A stretch of DNA of 64,000 bases from JAAYPI01 sp963668615 (GTDB taxonomy: Bacteria > Bacteroidota > Bacteroidia > Bacteroidales > Paludibacteraceae), in the NCBI GenBank assembly GCA_963668615.2, contig CAXXCL010000003.1, forward strand, positions 124,001 to 188,000, written 5' to 3'. Every line of letters starts with the position of its first letter. The first letter of the stretch is position 1. This document shows positions 8,323-16,288 of the stretch, piece by piece. Made by a program: the position numbers and the translations under genes. The notes beneath the pieces were generated by a model. It was not told where the DNA came from, searched no databases, and saw nothing but the letters and a program-made list of their open reading frames with translations.

Positions 8323-8783
8323 CACTCAAGTCACACCAACGCACAATCAACCTTTGTCTACTAGTAACAAGTATTGCCTTAGTAAGTTCAGGATTTATAT
8401 TACAATTTAATTACCACATGGGAAATCATGGACAAATTATTACCACAGATACCTTTTGGGGGATGGATTATTATTTCTGGTCAATGTTTCATAAAGTAAA
8501 CTCGCTGTTATGTTCAATCATCGTCTTTCTCCACTTATATGTGAATTACAAATGGATAAAAGGTGTAATTACAAAGCATTTAGTAGATAAACATAAACAG
8601 GTATTTATTTTTTCGTCGATATTTTTCGTTTGTGCAATTACTGGATTTACTGCATGGTATTTCTCCTTAGAAGCCAATGAACTAAGCAGAAAATTATTTA
8701 TAGAAATACACGATAAAATAACCTTGTTCCTCTTTATTTTCCTGATTTTGCATATTTGGAAACGAAGAAAACGGTTTTTATAA
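8319..8783 (+). CDS. DUF4405-like four-helix membrane protein
   Basis: Integral membrane protein of 154 residues with four predicted helices (about residues 8-28, 53-75, 90-112 and 131-148). Helices 2 and 4 carry histidines (HKVNSLLCSIIVFLHLYVNY and FLILHIWKRRKR), the layout of small b-type cytochrome-like DUF4405 proteins. Coupled to the ferredoxin by a 4-base overlap. It probably anchors an electron-transfer step at the membrane; heme binding is inference. Confidence 0.7.
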   Translation: MTLKSHQRTINLCLLVTSIALVSSGFILQFNYHMGNHGQIITTDTFWGMDYYFWSMFHKVNSLLCSIIVFLHLYVNYKWIKGVITKHLVDKHKQVFIFSSIFFVCAITGFTAWYFSLEANELSRKLFIEIHDKITLFLFIFLILHIWKRRKRFL

Positions 8784-8787
8784 AAAA

Positions 8788-8835
8788 AAACGATAGGTCA
8801 CTCTTCCTATTTTATAAAAAGAGTACCCATCGTTT
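8788..8835. terminator. bidirectional terminator between DUF4405 gene and kdsB
   Basis: AAACGAT...ATCGTTT with inner CTCTT/AAGAG pairing forms a long interrupted hairpin between two convergent genes, with A/T runs on the outside. Confidence 0.65.
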
Positions 8836-8849
8836 CAAATTTTACGAAT

Positions 8850-9614
8850 TTATTCTTTCAATCGTTGTATGTATTTTCTTGTCTTTTCCAAATCTTCAGG
8901 GGTATCAATACCTATTGTTTCATGATTGTTGATAGCCACTTTAATACAATAACCGTTTTCAAGCCAACGCAGTTGCTCCAACGATTCTGCTAATTCCAAT
9001 GGAGATTGCTCCAATTGTGTAATTTCAGCCAACACTTCAGATCTATAAGCATACATTCCAATGTGTTTGTAATAAGTATGTACAGACAACCAAGAATTAC
9101 GGTCAATACCACGGTTAAAAGGAATAACGGAACGACTGAAATACATTGCTTCCATATTTTTATTAATCACCACCTTAGGCGTATTTGACGCTGATAAATT
9201 ATCAAAAATATCTCCTGAAGAAAAAGGTTTGACCAATGTAGCAATATCAATTCCATGGTAATCGAAACATTTTTTTAACGATTCTATTTGTTCCGGTTCA
9301 ATAAACGGTTCATCACCTTGAATATTTAATACCACATCAAACGGCTTACCAATTTTGGTATAGGCTTCGTAACAACGGTCAGTACCACTTTTATGATTTA
9401 TACTCGTCATGATAGCTTTGCCTCCAAAACGAACCACCTCGTCGTAAATACGTTGGTCATCAGTGGCCACATATACCGTTTCTACAGCTTTTTTAACCTG
9501 TTCATACACACGATGTATCATCGTTTTTCCACCTATATCAGCTAATGGTTTTCCGGGAAAACGAGTAGAGCCATAACGAGCGGGAATTAAGGCAACAAAT
9601 TTTAAATCATTCAT
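8850..9614 (-). CDS. kdsB: 3-deoxy-manno-octulosonate cytidylyltransferase
   Basis: Makes CMP-Kdo from CTP and Kdo for lipopolysaccharide core assembly, in the cytoplasm. It is 254 residues, normal length. The nucleotide-binding opening IPARYGSTRFPGKPLADIGG, the NIQGDEPFIEPEQI motif and the late NNHETIGIDTPEDLE segment are diagnostic. It is last in a hisC-hisB-kdsB operon (24 bases after hisB), an odd partner for histidine genes, and ends at a strong hairpin. Confidence 0.96.
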   Translation of the reverse strand: MNDLKFVALIPARYGSTRFPGKPLADIGGKTMIHRVYEQVKKAVETVYVATDDQRIYDEVVRFGGKAIMTSINHKSGTDRCYEAYTKIGKPFDVVLNIQGDEPFIEPEQIESLKKCFDYHGIDIATLVKPFSSGDIFDNLSASNTPKVVINKNMEAMYFSRSVIPFNRGIDRNSWLSVHTYYKHIGMYAYRSEVLAEITQLEQSPLELAESLEQLRWLENGYCIKVAINNHETIGIDTPEDLEKTRKYIQRLKE

Positions 9615-9638
9615 ATTGTTGATTGTTTGGTTATAAAA

Positions 9639-10766
9639 CTATAATGTACCCTTGGTACTTGGAAGTTCATAATTGAAAATATCCCTTTTTATCGACATTT
9701 TTAGTGCTCGAGCCAAGGTTTTAAAAATCCCTTCAATTTTGTGATGTTCATTATCTCCTTCTGCCTTAATATTCAAATTCATTTTGGCAGCATCACTCAA
9801 TGATTTAAAGAAATGAAAAAACATTTCAGTAGGCATATCTCCTACTTTTTCACGTTTGAATTCAGCATTCCAGACTAACCACGGACGACCACCAAAGTCT
9901 AACGCAACCTGACACAAACAATCATCCATGGGCAAACAATACCCATACCTCTCAATGCCACGCTTATCGCCAAGAGCTTTTAGCAAAGCTTCTCCCAATG
10001 CGATGCCTGTATCTTCAATAGTATGATGTTCATCTACCCTCAAATCGCCTTTTACGCTAATTGTCAAGTCGATGCCCGAATGTTTGCCTATTTGTTCCAA
10101 CATATGGTCAAAAAAACCTAAGCCGGTAGAAACATTAGTTTTACCCCTTCCATCAAGATTTATCTGTACCAATATGTCGGTTTCTTTCGTTTTTCGTTGA
10201 ACTGTAGCACAACGTTCGCCGGCAAAAAGAAATTCAGTAATTACATTCCAATCGTTCGTTATTAAGGAACAAAAAGTATCCAACCCTTTTTCTTTAAGAG
10301 AAAATTCTACAGCTTTTGCATTTTCTAAAAAAATAGCTTTACACCCTAAATTCTTAGCTAATTCTACATCAGTCATTCTATCGCCAATAACGAAGCAATT
10401 TGCCAAATCGTACTCCCCTGTCATGTATTTTTTCAACAAGCCTGTACGAGGTTTACGTGTAGGAGAATTATCTTCGGGAAAAGATCCGTCAATTAAAATA
10501 TCGTCAAATTCAACACCTTCACTTTTAAGTATTTGCAACATCTTACCTTGTACCAAATCGAAGTTTTCTTGAGGATTGGAAGGTGTACCCAACCCATCTT
10601 GATTGGAAACCATAACAAATTCAAAATCAAGCTTTTCACGAATAAAAGACAAGTTTCGAATTACCTTGGGCAAAAACTGCATTTGTTCCAAATTATCTAC
10701 TTGGAAAGTTATTGGCGGTTCAACAATAATGGTTCCATCTCTATCTATAAAAAGGGCTTTTTTCAT
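9639..10766 (-). CDS. hisB: bifunctional histidinol-phosphatase / imidazoleglycerol-phosphate dehydratase
   Basis: Performs steps 6 and 8 of histidine synthesis. N-terminal HAD phosphatase: nucleophile motif DRDGTIIVEPP, then TRKPRTGLL and GDRMTDVELA. The zinc-binding cysteines of the E. coli enzyme are replaced (DGSFPEDNSPTRKP), so this is the Cys-free type. C-terminal IGPD domain from about residue 185 has GFFDHMLEQIGKHSG, DEHHTIEDTGIALGEAL and EGDNEHHKIEGIFK metal-binding His motifs. It is 18 bases downstream of hisC. Confidence 0.96.
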   Translation of the reverse strand: MKKALFIDRDGTIIVEPPITFQVDNLEQMQFLPKVIRNLSFIREKLDFEFVMVSNQDGLGTPSNPQENFDLVQGKMLQILKSEGVEFDDILIDGSFPEDNSPTRKPRTGLLKKYMTGEYDLANCFVIGDRMTDVELAKNLGCKAIFLENAKAVEFSLKEKGLDTFCSLITNDWNVITEFLFAGERCATVQRKTKETDILVQINLDGRGKTNVSTGLGFFDHMLEQIGKHSGIDLTISVKGDLRVDEHHTIEDTGIALGEALLKALGDKRGIERYGYCLPMDDCLCQVALDFGGRPWLVWNAEFKREKVGDMPTEMFFHFFKSLSDAAKMNLNIKAEGDNEHHKIEGIFKTLARALKMSIKRDIFNYELPSTKGTL

Positions 10767-10784
10767 TCTTTTGTCAGGGTGTTT

Positions 10785-11819
10785 TTATTTTTTATATTGT
10801 AGCAACTCATCCAACAATATTTTATTTTCGTCTTTCGTTCCTACCGTAATGCGTAAACAGCCTAAGCAAAGTGAAATAGAATTGCGATTACGAACAATGA
10901 TACCCTTATCTACCAAATAATTATAAACAGCATTGGCATCGGGCACTTTGACCAATAAAAAGTTGGCATCGGTTGGATATACTTTTTCTATCAAAGGCAA
11001 TCTTTTCAATGCTTCAAACAAATAAATGCGTTGTTCCAATATCATTTTGACCCAATCATTTTTTCTGTCTTCTTCTTCTAATTGCTCTTTGACAAAATTC
11101 TGAGTTAAAATATTAACGTTATACGGATACTTTACTTTATTGAAATAAGAAATAATCTCCTCGGACGCAAAAGCCATACCACAACGCAAAGAAGCCAATC
11201 CCCAGGCTTTCGAAAATGTTTGAAAAACAATCACATTCGGATAGCTATCCAAATCAGCCAACCAGGATTTTTCCGAAGAAAAATCGATATACGCTTCATC
11301 TATTACAACAACACCGTGAAAATTGTGTATGACTTTCAGCATTTCAGTACGATTCAACAAGTTTCCGGTTGGGTTATTGGGCGAACACAGAAAAATGACC
11401 TTAGTATATTCGTCCACAACTTGTAAGAGTTTATTGGCATCTAAGCTATAATCGGCATTGAGTAATACTTTGCGATACTCCACGCCATTTACATCAGCAC
11501 ACACTTGGTACATACCATAAGAAGGATCAATGGCAACAATATTGTCTTGTTTTGGTTCGCAAAAAATACGGATAACCAAATCAATTGGTTCATCACTTCC
11601 ATTTCCGAGCATAATCTGTTCCGGTCTAACTTTTTTTATTTTGGAAATTTTTTGTTTCAATTCCCATTGCATTGGATCGGGATAACGATTATAAGGATAA
11701 TTCAAAGGATTTTCATTAGCATCCAAAAAAACAGATGCTTCTCCCTTGAATTCGCTTCTGGCACAAGAATATGGCTTGAGGTTGCGAATATTTTTACGGA
11801 CAAGACTTTCGACATTCAT
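10785..11819 (-). CDS. hisC: histidinol-phosphate aminotransferase
   Basis: PLP-dependent class I/II aminotransferase of 344 residues converting imidazole-acetol phosphate to histidinol phosphate. Visible: CSPNNPTGNLL, VVIDEAYIDFS (PLP pyridine-binding Asp) and the Schiff-base lysine in FQTFSKAWGLASLRCG. First gene of hisC-hisB-kdsB. Its upstream region has no His-codon leader peptide, in contrast to hisG in this window, so the two histidine blocks look differently regulated. Confidence 0.95.
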   Translation of the reverse strand: MNVESLVRKNIRNLKPYSCARSEFKGEASVFLDANENPLNYPYNRYPDPMQWELKQKISKIKKVRPEQIMLGNGSDEPIDLVIRIFCEPKQDNIVAIDPSYGMYQVCADVNGVEYRKVLLNADYSLDANKLLQVVDEYTKVIFLCSPNNPTGNLLNRTEMLKVIHNFHGVVVIDEAYIDFSSEKSWLADLDSYPNVIVFQTFSKAWGLASLRCGMAFASEEIISYFNKVKYPYNVNILTQNFVKEQLEEEDRKNDWVKMILEQRIYLFEALKRLPLIEKVYPTDANFLLVKVPDANAVYNYLVDKGIIVRNRNSISLCLGCLRITVGTKDENKILLDELLQYKK

Positions 11820-11844
11820 GGTATAAATTCTATCTATTAAAAAA

Positions 11845-11852
11845 CAAAGTTA
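11845..11852 (-). promoter_or_regulatory. -7 box for hisC-hisB-kdsB
   Basis: Minus-strand TAACTTTG matches TAnnTTTG, 25 bases before the hisC ATG at 11819. The -33 region is only loosely matched (GTTTAC). Confidence 0.4.
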
Positions 11853-11912
11853 GTAAAAAAAACATGTAAACACCCTCGTTAAATGAATATTTTACAGAAT
11901 TCCTACAGGCAC

Positions 11913-11940
11913 AAAAAAAGTCCACAATGACAACATTATG
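11913..11940 (-). terminator. terminator of the tRNA-Lys pair
   Basis: Minus strand: CATAATG-TTGT-CATTGTG hairpin (11923-11940) followed shortly by seven T's. It lies directly past the second tRNA-Lys. Confidence 0.7.
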
Positions 11941-11951
11941 AACTTCCCGAG

Positions 11952-12024
11952 TGATCCGCTTGGGGCTCGAACCCAAGACCCCATCCTTAAAAGGGATGTG
12001 CTCTACCTACTGAGCTAGCGAATC
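11952..12024 (-). tRNA. tRNA-Lys (anticodon UUU), copy 2 in transcription order
   Basis: 73 nt. Acceptor stem GATTCGC/GCGGATC with discriminator A; D-arm GCTCAGTAGGTAGAGC; anticodon stem CATCC/GGATG with loop CTTTTAA, anticodon TTT; T-arm TTGGGTTCGAGCCCCAA. No encoded CCA. Identical to the neighbour at 12041-12113. Confidence 0.95.
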
Positions 12025-12040
12025 ATTAACACTAAAAAAG

Positions 12041-12113
12041 TGATCCGCTTGGGGCTCGAACCCAAGACCCCATCCTTAAAAGGGATGTGCTCTACCTACT
12101 GAGCTAGCGAATC
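12041..12113 (-). tRNA. tRNA-Lys (anticodon UUU), copy 1 in transcription order
   Basis: Same 73-nt sequence as 11952-12024, with anticodon loop CTTTTAA. It is first after the promoter at 12137-12168; both copies probably form one precursor transcript that ends at 11913-11940. Confidence 0.95.
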
Positions 12114-12136
12114 ATTCCGTTTTTACAAAAGCGGTG

Positions 12137-12168
12137 CAAAGATATGGTTATATTTTTTATTTCACAAA
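12137..12168 (-). promoter_or_regulatory. promoter of the tRNA-Lys pair
   Basis: Minus-strand TTTG (12165-12168), 20 bases, TATCTTTG (12137-12144): an exact match to the Bacteroidota consensus, ending 24 bases before the first tRNA base. Confidence 0.75.
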
Positions 12169-12221
12169 TAAACAGTCCGTTTTTTGTCGAAAAAGGCGTC
12201 AAAAGGTCTTAATATTCAAAT

Positions 12222-12255
12222 AAAAAAATAAGGATAAACAATGTTTATCCTTATT
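12222..12255 (-). terminator. terminator of the ECF sigma operon
   Basis: AATAAGGATAAAC (12227-12239) pairs with GTTTATCCTTATT (12243-12255) over a three-base loop; on the minus strand a T-run follows. It lies 18 bases past the stop of the secreted Cys-rich protein gene. Confidence 0.75.
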
Positions 12256-12273
12256 CCAAAATTTATCAAATTA

Positions 12274-12807
12274 TCAGTTCATACACTGTTGTGCACATCC
12301 TGTATTTTCAGTATTGCCTCTACCTTGAGGTTTTCCTTTTCCTCCTTTTCCACCCTTTATTTCTTTCAAAAGGTGCATTCTATAATCGCGTTCAGCTTGA
12401 TATACTTTCATCAACTTAGAAGGAGGAAGAATTTTCTTACTTTGTTCATAGTAATCTCTTTCTAATTGAGCTTTTTTGAAACGATTTTCACTACATTTGT
12501 CCATCATTTCTTCAATTTCTTTTTCAGTAAGAGAACCCGGCTTTTCAGCATTTTTTGCACAACACATATTATCAGGTCTACACTGTTGATTCATCTCCAT
12601 TTTTTTCTTTTCATATTCTTCGTAAAAAGGAATAAAATCGGCTTTTTCCTTATCTGTAAAATTGACTTTCTGTTCGATGAAAGCAATCTTTTCGGCTCGC
12701 ATTTTATTCATGGAAGATTTTTGTTGTGCGTTAGATGCATTTTGTGCACACAAAGGAACTGTAACAAACAATGTTGCAATGGCAACCAGAAATAGTTTCT
12801 TTTTCAT
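12274..12807 (-). CDS. secreted Cys/Met-rich protein of the ECF sigma operon
   Basis: Protein of 177 residues with a Sec signal peptide (MKKKLFLVAIATLFVTVPLC, cleavage likely after CAQ). The mature part is helical and charged, rich in Lys/Glu/Met, with a CCAKN pair, CRPDNMCC and a C-terminal GGKGGKGKPQGRG tail ending CAQQCMN. Its layout (helices with Met, Cys) recalls Spy/CpxP-like periplasmic sensors, but I do not recognise a defined family. It is third in an operon after a sigma factor and a small membrane protein, so it is a candidate periplasmic sensor or target for a metal or redox stress response. Confidence 0.6.
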   Translation of the reverse strand: MKKKLFLVAIATLFVTVPLCAQNASNAQQKSSMNKMRAEKIAFIEQKVNFTDKEKADFIPFYEEYEKKKMEMNQQCRPDNMCCAKNAEKPGSLTEKEIEEMMDKCSENRFKKAQLERDYYEQSKKILPPSKLMKVYQAERDYRMHLLKEIKGGKGGKGKPQGRGNTENTGCAQQCMN

Positions 12808-12828
12808 AATCTTGTTTTTTTTTATTCA

Positions 12829-13176
12829 TTATTCACTCATTGTTAAGTACTCATACATACTATAATCGTCCATTTCATCAATAATATACTCCTCTTTGAC
12901 ATTTAATTCGGAAACTTGTTCTTTTTGCAACGTTTTTTTAGAAGAAAAAGGACCCTTTACTACACTAATTGAAATGTATAATCCGGTAAGCATTGCTGCA
13001 ACATAAAGTACGGGGCGTACCCTCCTAAAAAAGGTTACATGTTTAACTTGCTCAGTGGGAGTTTCTTGACTTAATAGAATATCCATCTTGTCTGAAAAAT
13101 CCTGAAAATAACTTTCAGGAACAGAGAATGGGTTTTCATTCCCTATCTCATTTAATATTTTATTTTCTTTTTCCAT
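12829..13176 (-). CDS. small single-pass membrane protein, possible anti-sigma factor
   Basis: Protein of 115 residues: charged cytoplasmic N-terminus (~55 residues) beginning MEKENKILNEIGNENPFSVP, a membrane segment near residues 52-72 (VRPVLYVAAMLTGLYISISVV), then an acidic tail ending DDYSMYEYLTMSE. The NPFSVPESYFQDF segment is common in small Bacteroidota proteins next to ECF sigma genes. Position directly after the sigma gene suggests an anti-sigma role, but no ASD zinc motif is seen, so this is inference. Confidence 0.55.
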   Translation of the reverse strand: MEKENKILNEIGNENPFSVPESYFQDFSDKMDILLSQETPTEQVKHVTFFRRVRPVLYVAAMLTGLYISISVVKGPFSSKKTLQKEQVSELNVKEEYIIDEMDDYSMYEYLTMSE

Positions 13177-13221
13177 ATCAGTAGATTTCTGTAACTTTGA
13201 CGGTTTAAAACCCCGAAGGGT

Positions 13222-13779
13222 TTAATTGCATTGTAAAATATATTTTTCGATTTTTTTGACGGCATGATGATAAGATGCTTTTAGAGCTCCAACTGAAGTG
13301 TTTAAAATTTTGGACATTTCTTCGTATGGAATTTCATCGAAATATCTCATATTAAAAACAAGACGTTGTTTTTGTGGTAATTCTAAAATCGCCTTTTGTA
13401 ATTTTGCTTGTGCTTCGTTACCATTAAAATAAGAAGGACTTTCCATCGAAAGTACCAAAGCATCTTGTAAATCAATGGCATTATTTTTGCTTTTTTGACT
13501 GTTCAAGAAGTCGATGGTTTCGTTGGTGGCAATTTTATAAAGCCACGTTGAAATTTGGCATTCGCCACGAAAACTTTTTATGCTTGACCATGCTTTTAAA
13601 AAAGTGTTTTGCAATATGTCATTAGCATCATCATGAACAATCACCATTTTACGGATGTGCCAGTATATTTTTTGCTGATGAGTTTGCATTATCCAAGTAA
13701 AAGCCTGCCTTTGTGTGGCATCATCTGAAAGCAAAACAAGCAATTCGGACGTTTCAAATTTTTCTTTCATGTATGTCAT
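13222..13779 (-). CDS. ECF-type RNA polymerase sigma factor
   Basis: Sigma-70 family group 4 regulator of 185 residues. Region 2 is near residues 25-95 (DDANDILQNTFLKAWSSIKSFRGECQISTWLYKIATNE), and region 4 near 130-180 (LPQKQRLVFNMRYFDEIPYEEMSKILNTS). A second ATG three codons in (13770) is an equally good start. It heads a three-gene operon with a membrane protein and a secreted Cys-rich protein, divergent from the gene at 13866. Confidence 0.88.
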   Translation of the reverse strand: MTYMKEKFETSELLVLLSDDATQRQAFTWIMQTHQQKIYWHIRKMVIVHDDANDILQNTFLKAWSSIKSFRGECQISTWLYKIATNETIDFLNSQKSKNNAIDLQDALVLSMESPSYFNGNEAQAKLQKAILELPQKQRLVFNMRYFDEIPYEEMSKILNTSVGALKASYHHAVKKIEKYILQCN

Positions 13780-13800
13780 TTTTGTACTTTGCTAAAATAC

Positions 13801-13808
13801 TATCTTTG
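13801..13808 (+). promoter_or_regulatory. -7 box upstream of the DUF5063 operon
   Basis: TATCTTTG matches TAnnTTTG, 57 bases before the ATG at 13866. A TTTG at 13781 is 16 bases upstream, shorter than the usual spacing. A second box TAAATTTG at 13853-13860 lies almost at the start codon and would give a near-leaderless transcript. Confidence 0.35.
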
Positions 13809-13865
13809 GGTTAGACTAAAAAATAGAACAAACGTTTAATAGAACATTAAAATAAATTTGCATTT

Positions 13866-14477
13866 ATGAAGGATAACAATGTTTATGCACAATCTCACCT
13901 CGAATTTATAACCATTGCAGTTGCATATTGCTCTTATTTAGAAGAAATTGCGGAAGAATCAGCCTTAGATTTTGTACGTAAAACAGACAAAATATTACCT
14001 CTATTGTACTTAAAAGCCTCATTAGTTGAAATTCCTGAACATCTATATGAAGAAGGCGTTGAATCGTTTGTAACGGAAGAAGAATATGAATCAAAAAAGG
14101 AAGAAATAGCTAATTTATTGGGACGTTTTGATGCCTATTTGGAAACTGTTGATGATGAAATGCAATTTAGTGACACTCCAATTGTAGCAACTATTTCGGA
14201 AAACCTTACTGATGTATATCAAGACATAAAAGACTTTGTAATGAATTACAGACTTGGAAATGAGCAAGTTATGAATGATACTTTAGCCAATTGCATAGAA
14301 AATTTCCAACAATATTGGGGACAAAAACTTTTGAATGCACTTCGAGCTTTGCATATGGTACTTTATAAAAGTGACATAGACGAAGAAACTAAAGCGAAAG
14401 AAAATTCTACTGAAAAGAAAGAAAATTTTGTTGATTTTTTACGAGATGATGAAGCAGATTATAGCCAATTGCTATAA
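13866..14477 (+). CDS. DUF5063-family protein
   Basis: Acidic protein of 203 residues, predicted all-helical, no signal peptide. Segments such as FVRKTDKILPLLYLKASLVEIP and the DVYQDIKDFVMNYRLG stretch fit the DUF5063 family of Bacteroidota. Function unknown. It is first of three closely packed genes (14 and 7-base gaps) with an exonuclease and an rRNA methyltransferase, a conserved Bacteroidales order, so an RNA-related role is plausible. Confidence 0.7.
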   Translation: MKDNNVYAQSHLEFITIAVAYCSYLEEIAEESALDFVRKTDKILPLLYLKASLVEIPEHLYEEGVESFVTEEEYESKKEEIANLLGRFDAYLETVDDEMQFSDTPIVATISENLTDVYQDIKDFVMNYRLGNEQVMNDTLANCIENFQQYWGQKLLNALRALHMVLYKSDIDEETKAKENSTEKKENFVDFLRDDEADYSQLL

Positions 14478-14491
14478 TAAATGAATGATAA

Positions 14492-15082
14492 ATGATAGAT
14501 AAAACTGAAATAAAAAAAGAAGAGATACAAGAATTGCCCCCTTGTTCTTACGAAGGAATAAAAATAGAGGTAATAGACTCCGAAGAAAAATTATTAGCAG
14601 CTCTGGATTACTTAGGGTGCCAATCTTTAATCGGATTCGATACTGAAACGAAACCTTCGTTCAAAAAGGGTGTTACCCACCAAGTTTGTTTATTGCAATT
14701 AGCAACAAGTGAAATTTGTTTTCTTTTCAGATTACATTTAATACCATTTCATCCTAAACTTTCGGCAATTTTATCTAACCCGAAAATCACGAAGGTAGGT
14801 GTCTCCATAAAAGATGATATTCGTATTTTAAACAAACGAGGAAAATTCAAACCTCAAGGGTTTATTGATATGCAAAATATGGCTAAAGAAATTGGAATTA
14901 AGGATATTAGCTTACAAAAGATTTATGCTATTTTATTTGGCAAAAGAATATCCAAAACACAACGTTTGTCAAATTGGGAGTCTGAAGTTTTAACTCCGGC
15001 ACAACAACAGTACGCTGCCATTGATGCCTGGGCTTGCATTGATATTTACCATCAACTACAAAAAGAAATTTCTCTAAAATAG
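14492..15082 (+). CDS. 3'-5' exonuclease, DEDD (RNase D-like) family
   Basis: Protein of 196 residues consisting of a single DnaQ-like exonuclease domain. Catalytic acids are visible: ExoI GFDTETKPSF (DxE, about residue 48), ExoII KVGVSIKDDIRIL (Asp), and ExoIII with YAAIDAWACIDIYHQL (Tyr-x3-Asp). It lacks the HRDC domain of RNase D. It probably trims RNA or single-stranded DNA; the substrate is unknown. Confidence 0.82.
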   Translation: MIDKTEIKKEEIQELPPCSYEGIKIEVIDSEEKLLAALDYLGCQSLIGFDTETKPSFKKGVTHQVCLLQLATSEICFLFRLHLIPFHPKLSAILSNPKITKVGVSIKDDIRILNKRGKFKPQGFIDMQNMAKEIGIKDISLQKIYAILFGKRISKTQRLSNWESEVLTPAQQQYAAIDAWACIDIYHQLQKEISLK

Positions 15083-15089
15083 AACCATT

Positions 15090-16271
15090 ATGTACAAAAA
15101 AATCTACCTAAAACCGAAAAAAGAAGAATCGTTAAAACGTTTTCATCCTTGGGTTTTTTCCGGAGCTATTGACCATTCAGACAAGGGTATAGAAGAGGGA
15201 GACTTAGTTGAGGTATATGATAGTCAAAATAATTTTATTGCATTGGGACATTGTCAAATAGGCAGTATTACGGTTCGTGTGTTATCCTTTGAACCGACAA
15301 CAATAAATGATACATTTTGGGAAAAACGTATACAGAAAAGCCTTGATGAACGAACAGCAATTGGTCTAAATCAATCTGAAAATAACAACATTTTTCGTTT
15401 GGTACATGGTGAAGGCGACTTATTGCCCGGATTAGTAGTTGACATTTATGGAACGACAGCTGTTTTGCAAGCTCATTCGGTGGGTATGCACTTCTGCCGC
15501 ATGGAAATTGCCAATGCCATTGTAAAAGTAATGAATGGAAGCATTAGTACCGTTTATTATAAATCAGAAGGAACACTACCTATAAAAGCTGAAATAGACA
15601 TTGAAGATGGGTATTTAATTGGGAAACAAAGCAATTCCATTGCCACAGAAAACGGTCTGCAATTCCATATTGATTGGCTAAGAGGTCAAAAAACAGGCTT
15701 TTTTATTGACCAACGAGATAACCGTTCGCTATTGGAAAAATATGCAAAGGGCAAAAGTGTTCTGAATATGTTCTGTTATACAGGCGGATTTTCTGTTTAT
15801 GCTATGCGTGGCAATGCAAAATCCGTTCATTCGGTTGACAGTTCGGCAAAAGCCATTGAGCTGACAAATGAGAATATAAAGCTAAATTTTCCGAACGACC
15901 AACGACATGAGGCTTTCACAACAGATGCCTTCAAATATTTGAATGACATAAAAGATAAATACGATTTGATTATACTTGACCCACCTGCATTTGCCAAACA
16001 CCGCAGTGCTTTGCACAATGCTTTGCAAGGCTATAAGAGATTGAATGCAAAGGCTTTTGAACAAATTAAACCGGGTGGAATTTTGTTTACTTTTTCGTGT
16101 TCACAAATTGTCAATAAGGAACAATTCAGACTGGCTGTATTTAGTGCAGCAGCCATGAGTGGTCGTCACGTACGTATTCTACATCAACTGACACAACCCG
16201 CAGACCATCCCATAAGCATCTATCATCCTGAAGGTGAATATTTAAAAGGGCTGGTTTTATACGTTGAATAG
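15090..16271 (+). CDS. RlmI-like 23S rRNA m5C methyltransferase
   Basis: Class I SAM-dependent methyltransferase of 393 residues. N-terminal PUA-like domain (KKEESLKRFHPWVFSGAID), a central EEHEH region, and a C-terminal Rossmann domain with LNMFCYTGGFSVYAMRG (motif I) and IILDPPAFAKH (motif IV), FSCSQIV (motif VI Cys). Matches RlmI, which methylates C1962 of 23S rRNA; orthology is likely but the target site is inferred. Last gene of the DUF5063 operon, convergent with ruvC. Confidence 0.87.
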   Translation: MYKKIYLKPKKEESLKRFHPWVFSGAIDHSDKGIEEGDLVEVYDSQNNFIALGHCQIGSITVRVLSFEPTTINDTFWEKRIQKSLDERTAIGLNQSENNNIFRLVHGEGDLLPGLVVDIYGTTAVLQAHSVGMHFCRMEIANAIVKVMNGSISTVYYKSEGTLPIKAEIDIEDGYLIGKQSNSIATENGLQFHIDWLRGQKTGFFIDQRDNRSLLEKYAKGKSVLNMFCYTGGFSVYAMRGNAKSVHSVDSSAKAIELTNENIKLNFPNDQRHEAFTTDAFKYLNDIKDKYDLIILDPPAFAKHRSALHNALQGYKRLNAKAFEQIKPGGILFTFSCSQIVNKEQFRLAVFSAAAMSGRHVRILHQLTQPADHPISIYHPEGEYLKGLVLYVE

Positions 16272-16288
16272 AAAAATATTGCAATTTT

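Larger units (their letters stand above)
11951..12116. repeat. tandem direct repeat carrying two tRNA-Lys genes
   Basis: Bases 11951-12027 and 12040-12116 are identical 77-base units separated by 12 bases; each holds a whole tRNA plus one base before and three after. A recent or gene-converted tandem duplication. Confidence 0.85.

Noticed and set aside
11951..12116. Direct repeats as a mobile element or CRISPR
   Set aside because: Only two units, each exactly a tRNA-Lys gene.
12662..12865. Plus-strand ORF opposite the secreted Cys-rich protein
   Set aside because: Antisense shadow; the minus-strand frame has a signal peptide, operon context and a terminator.
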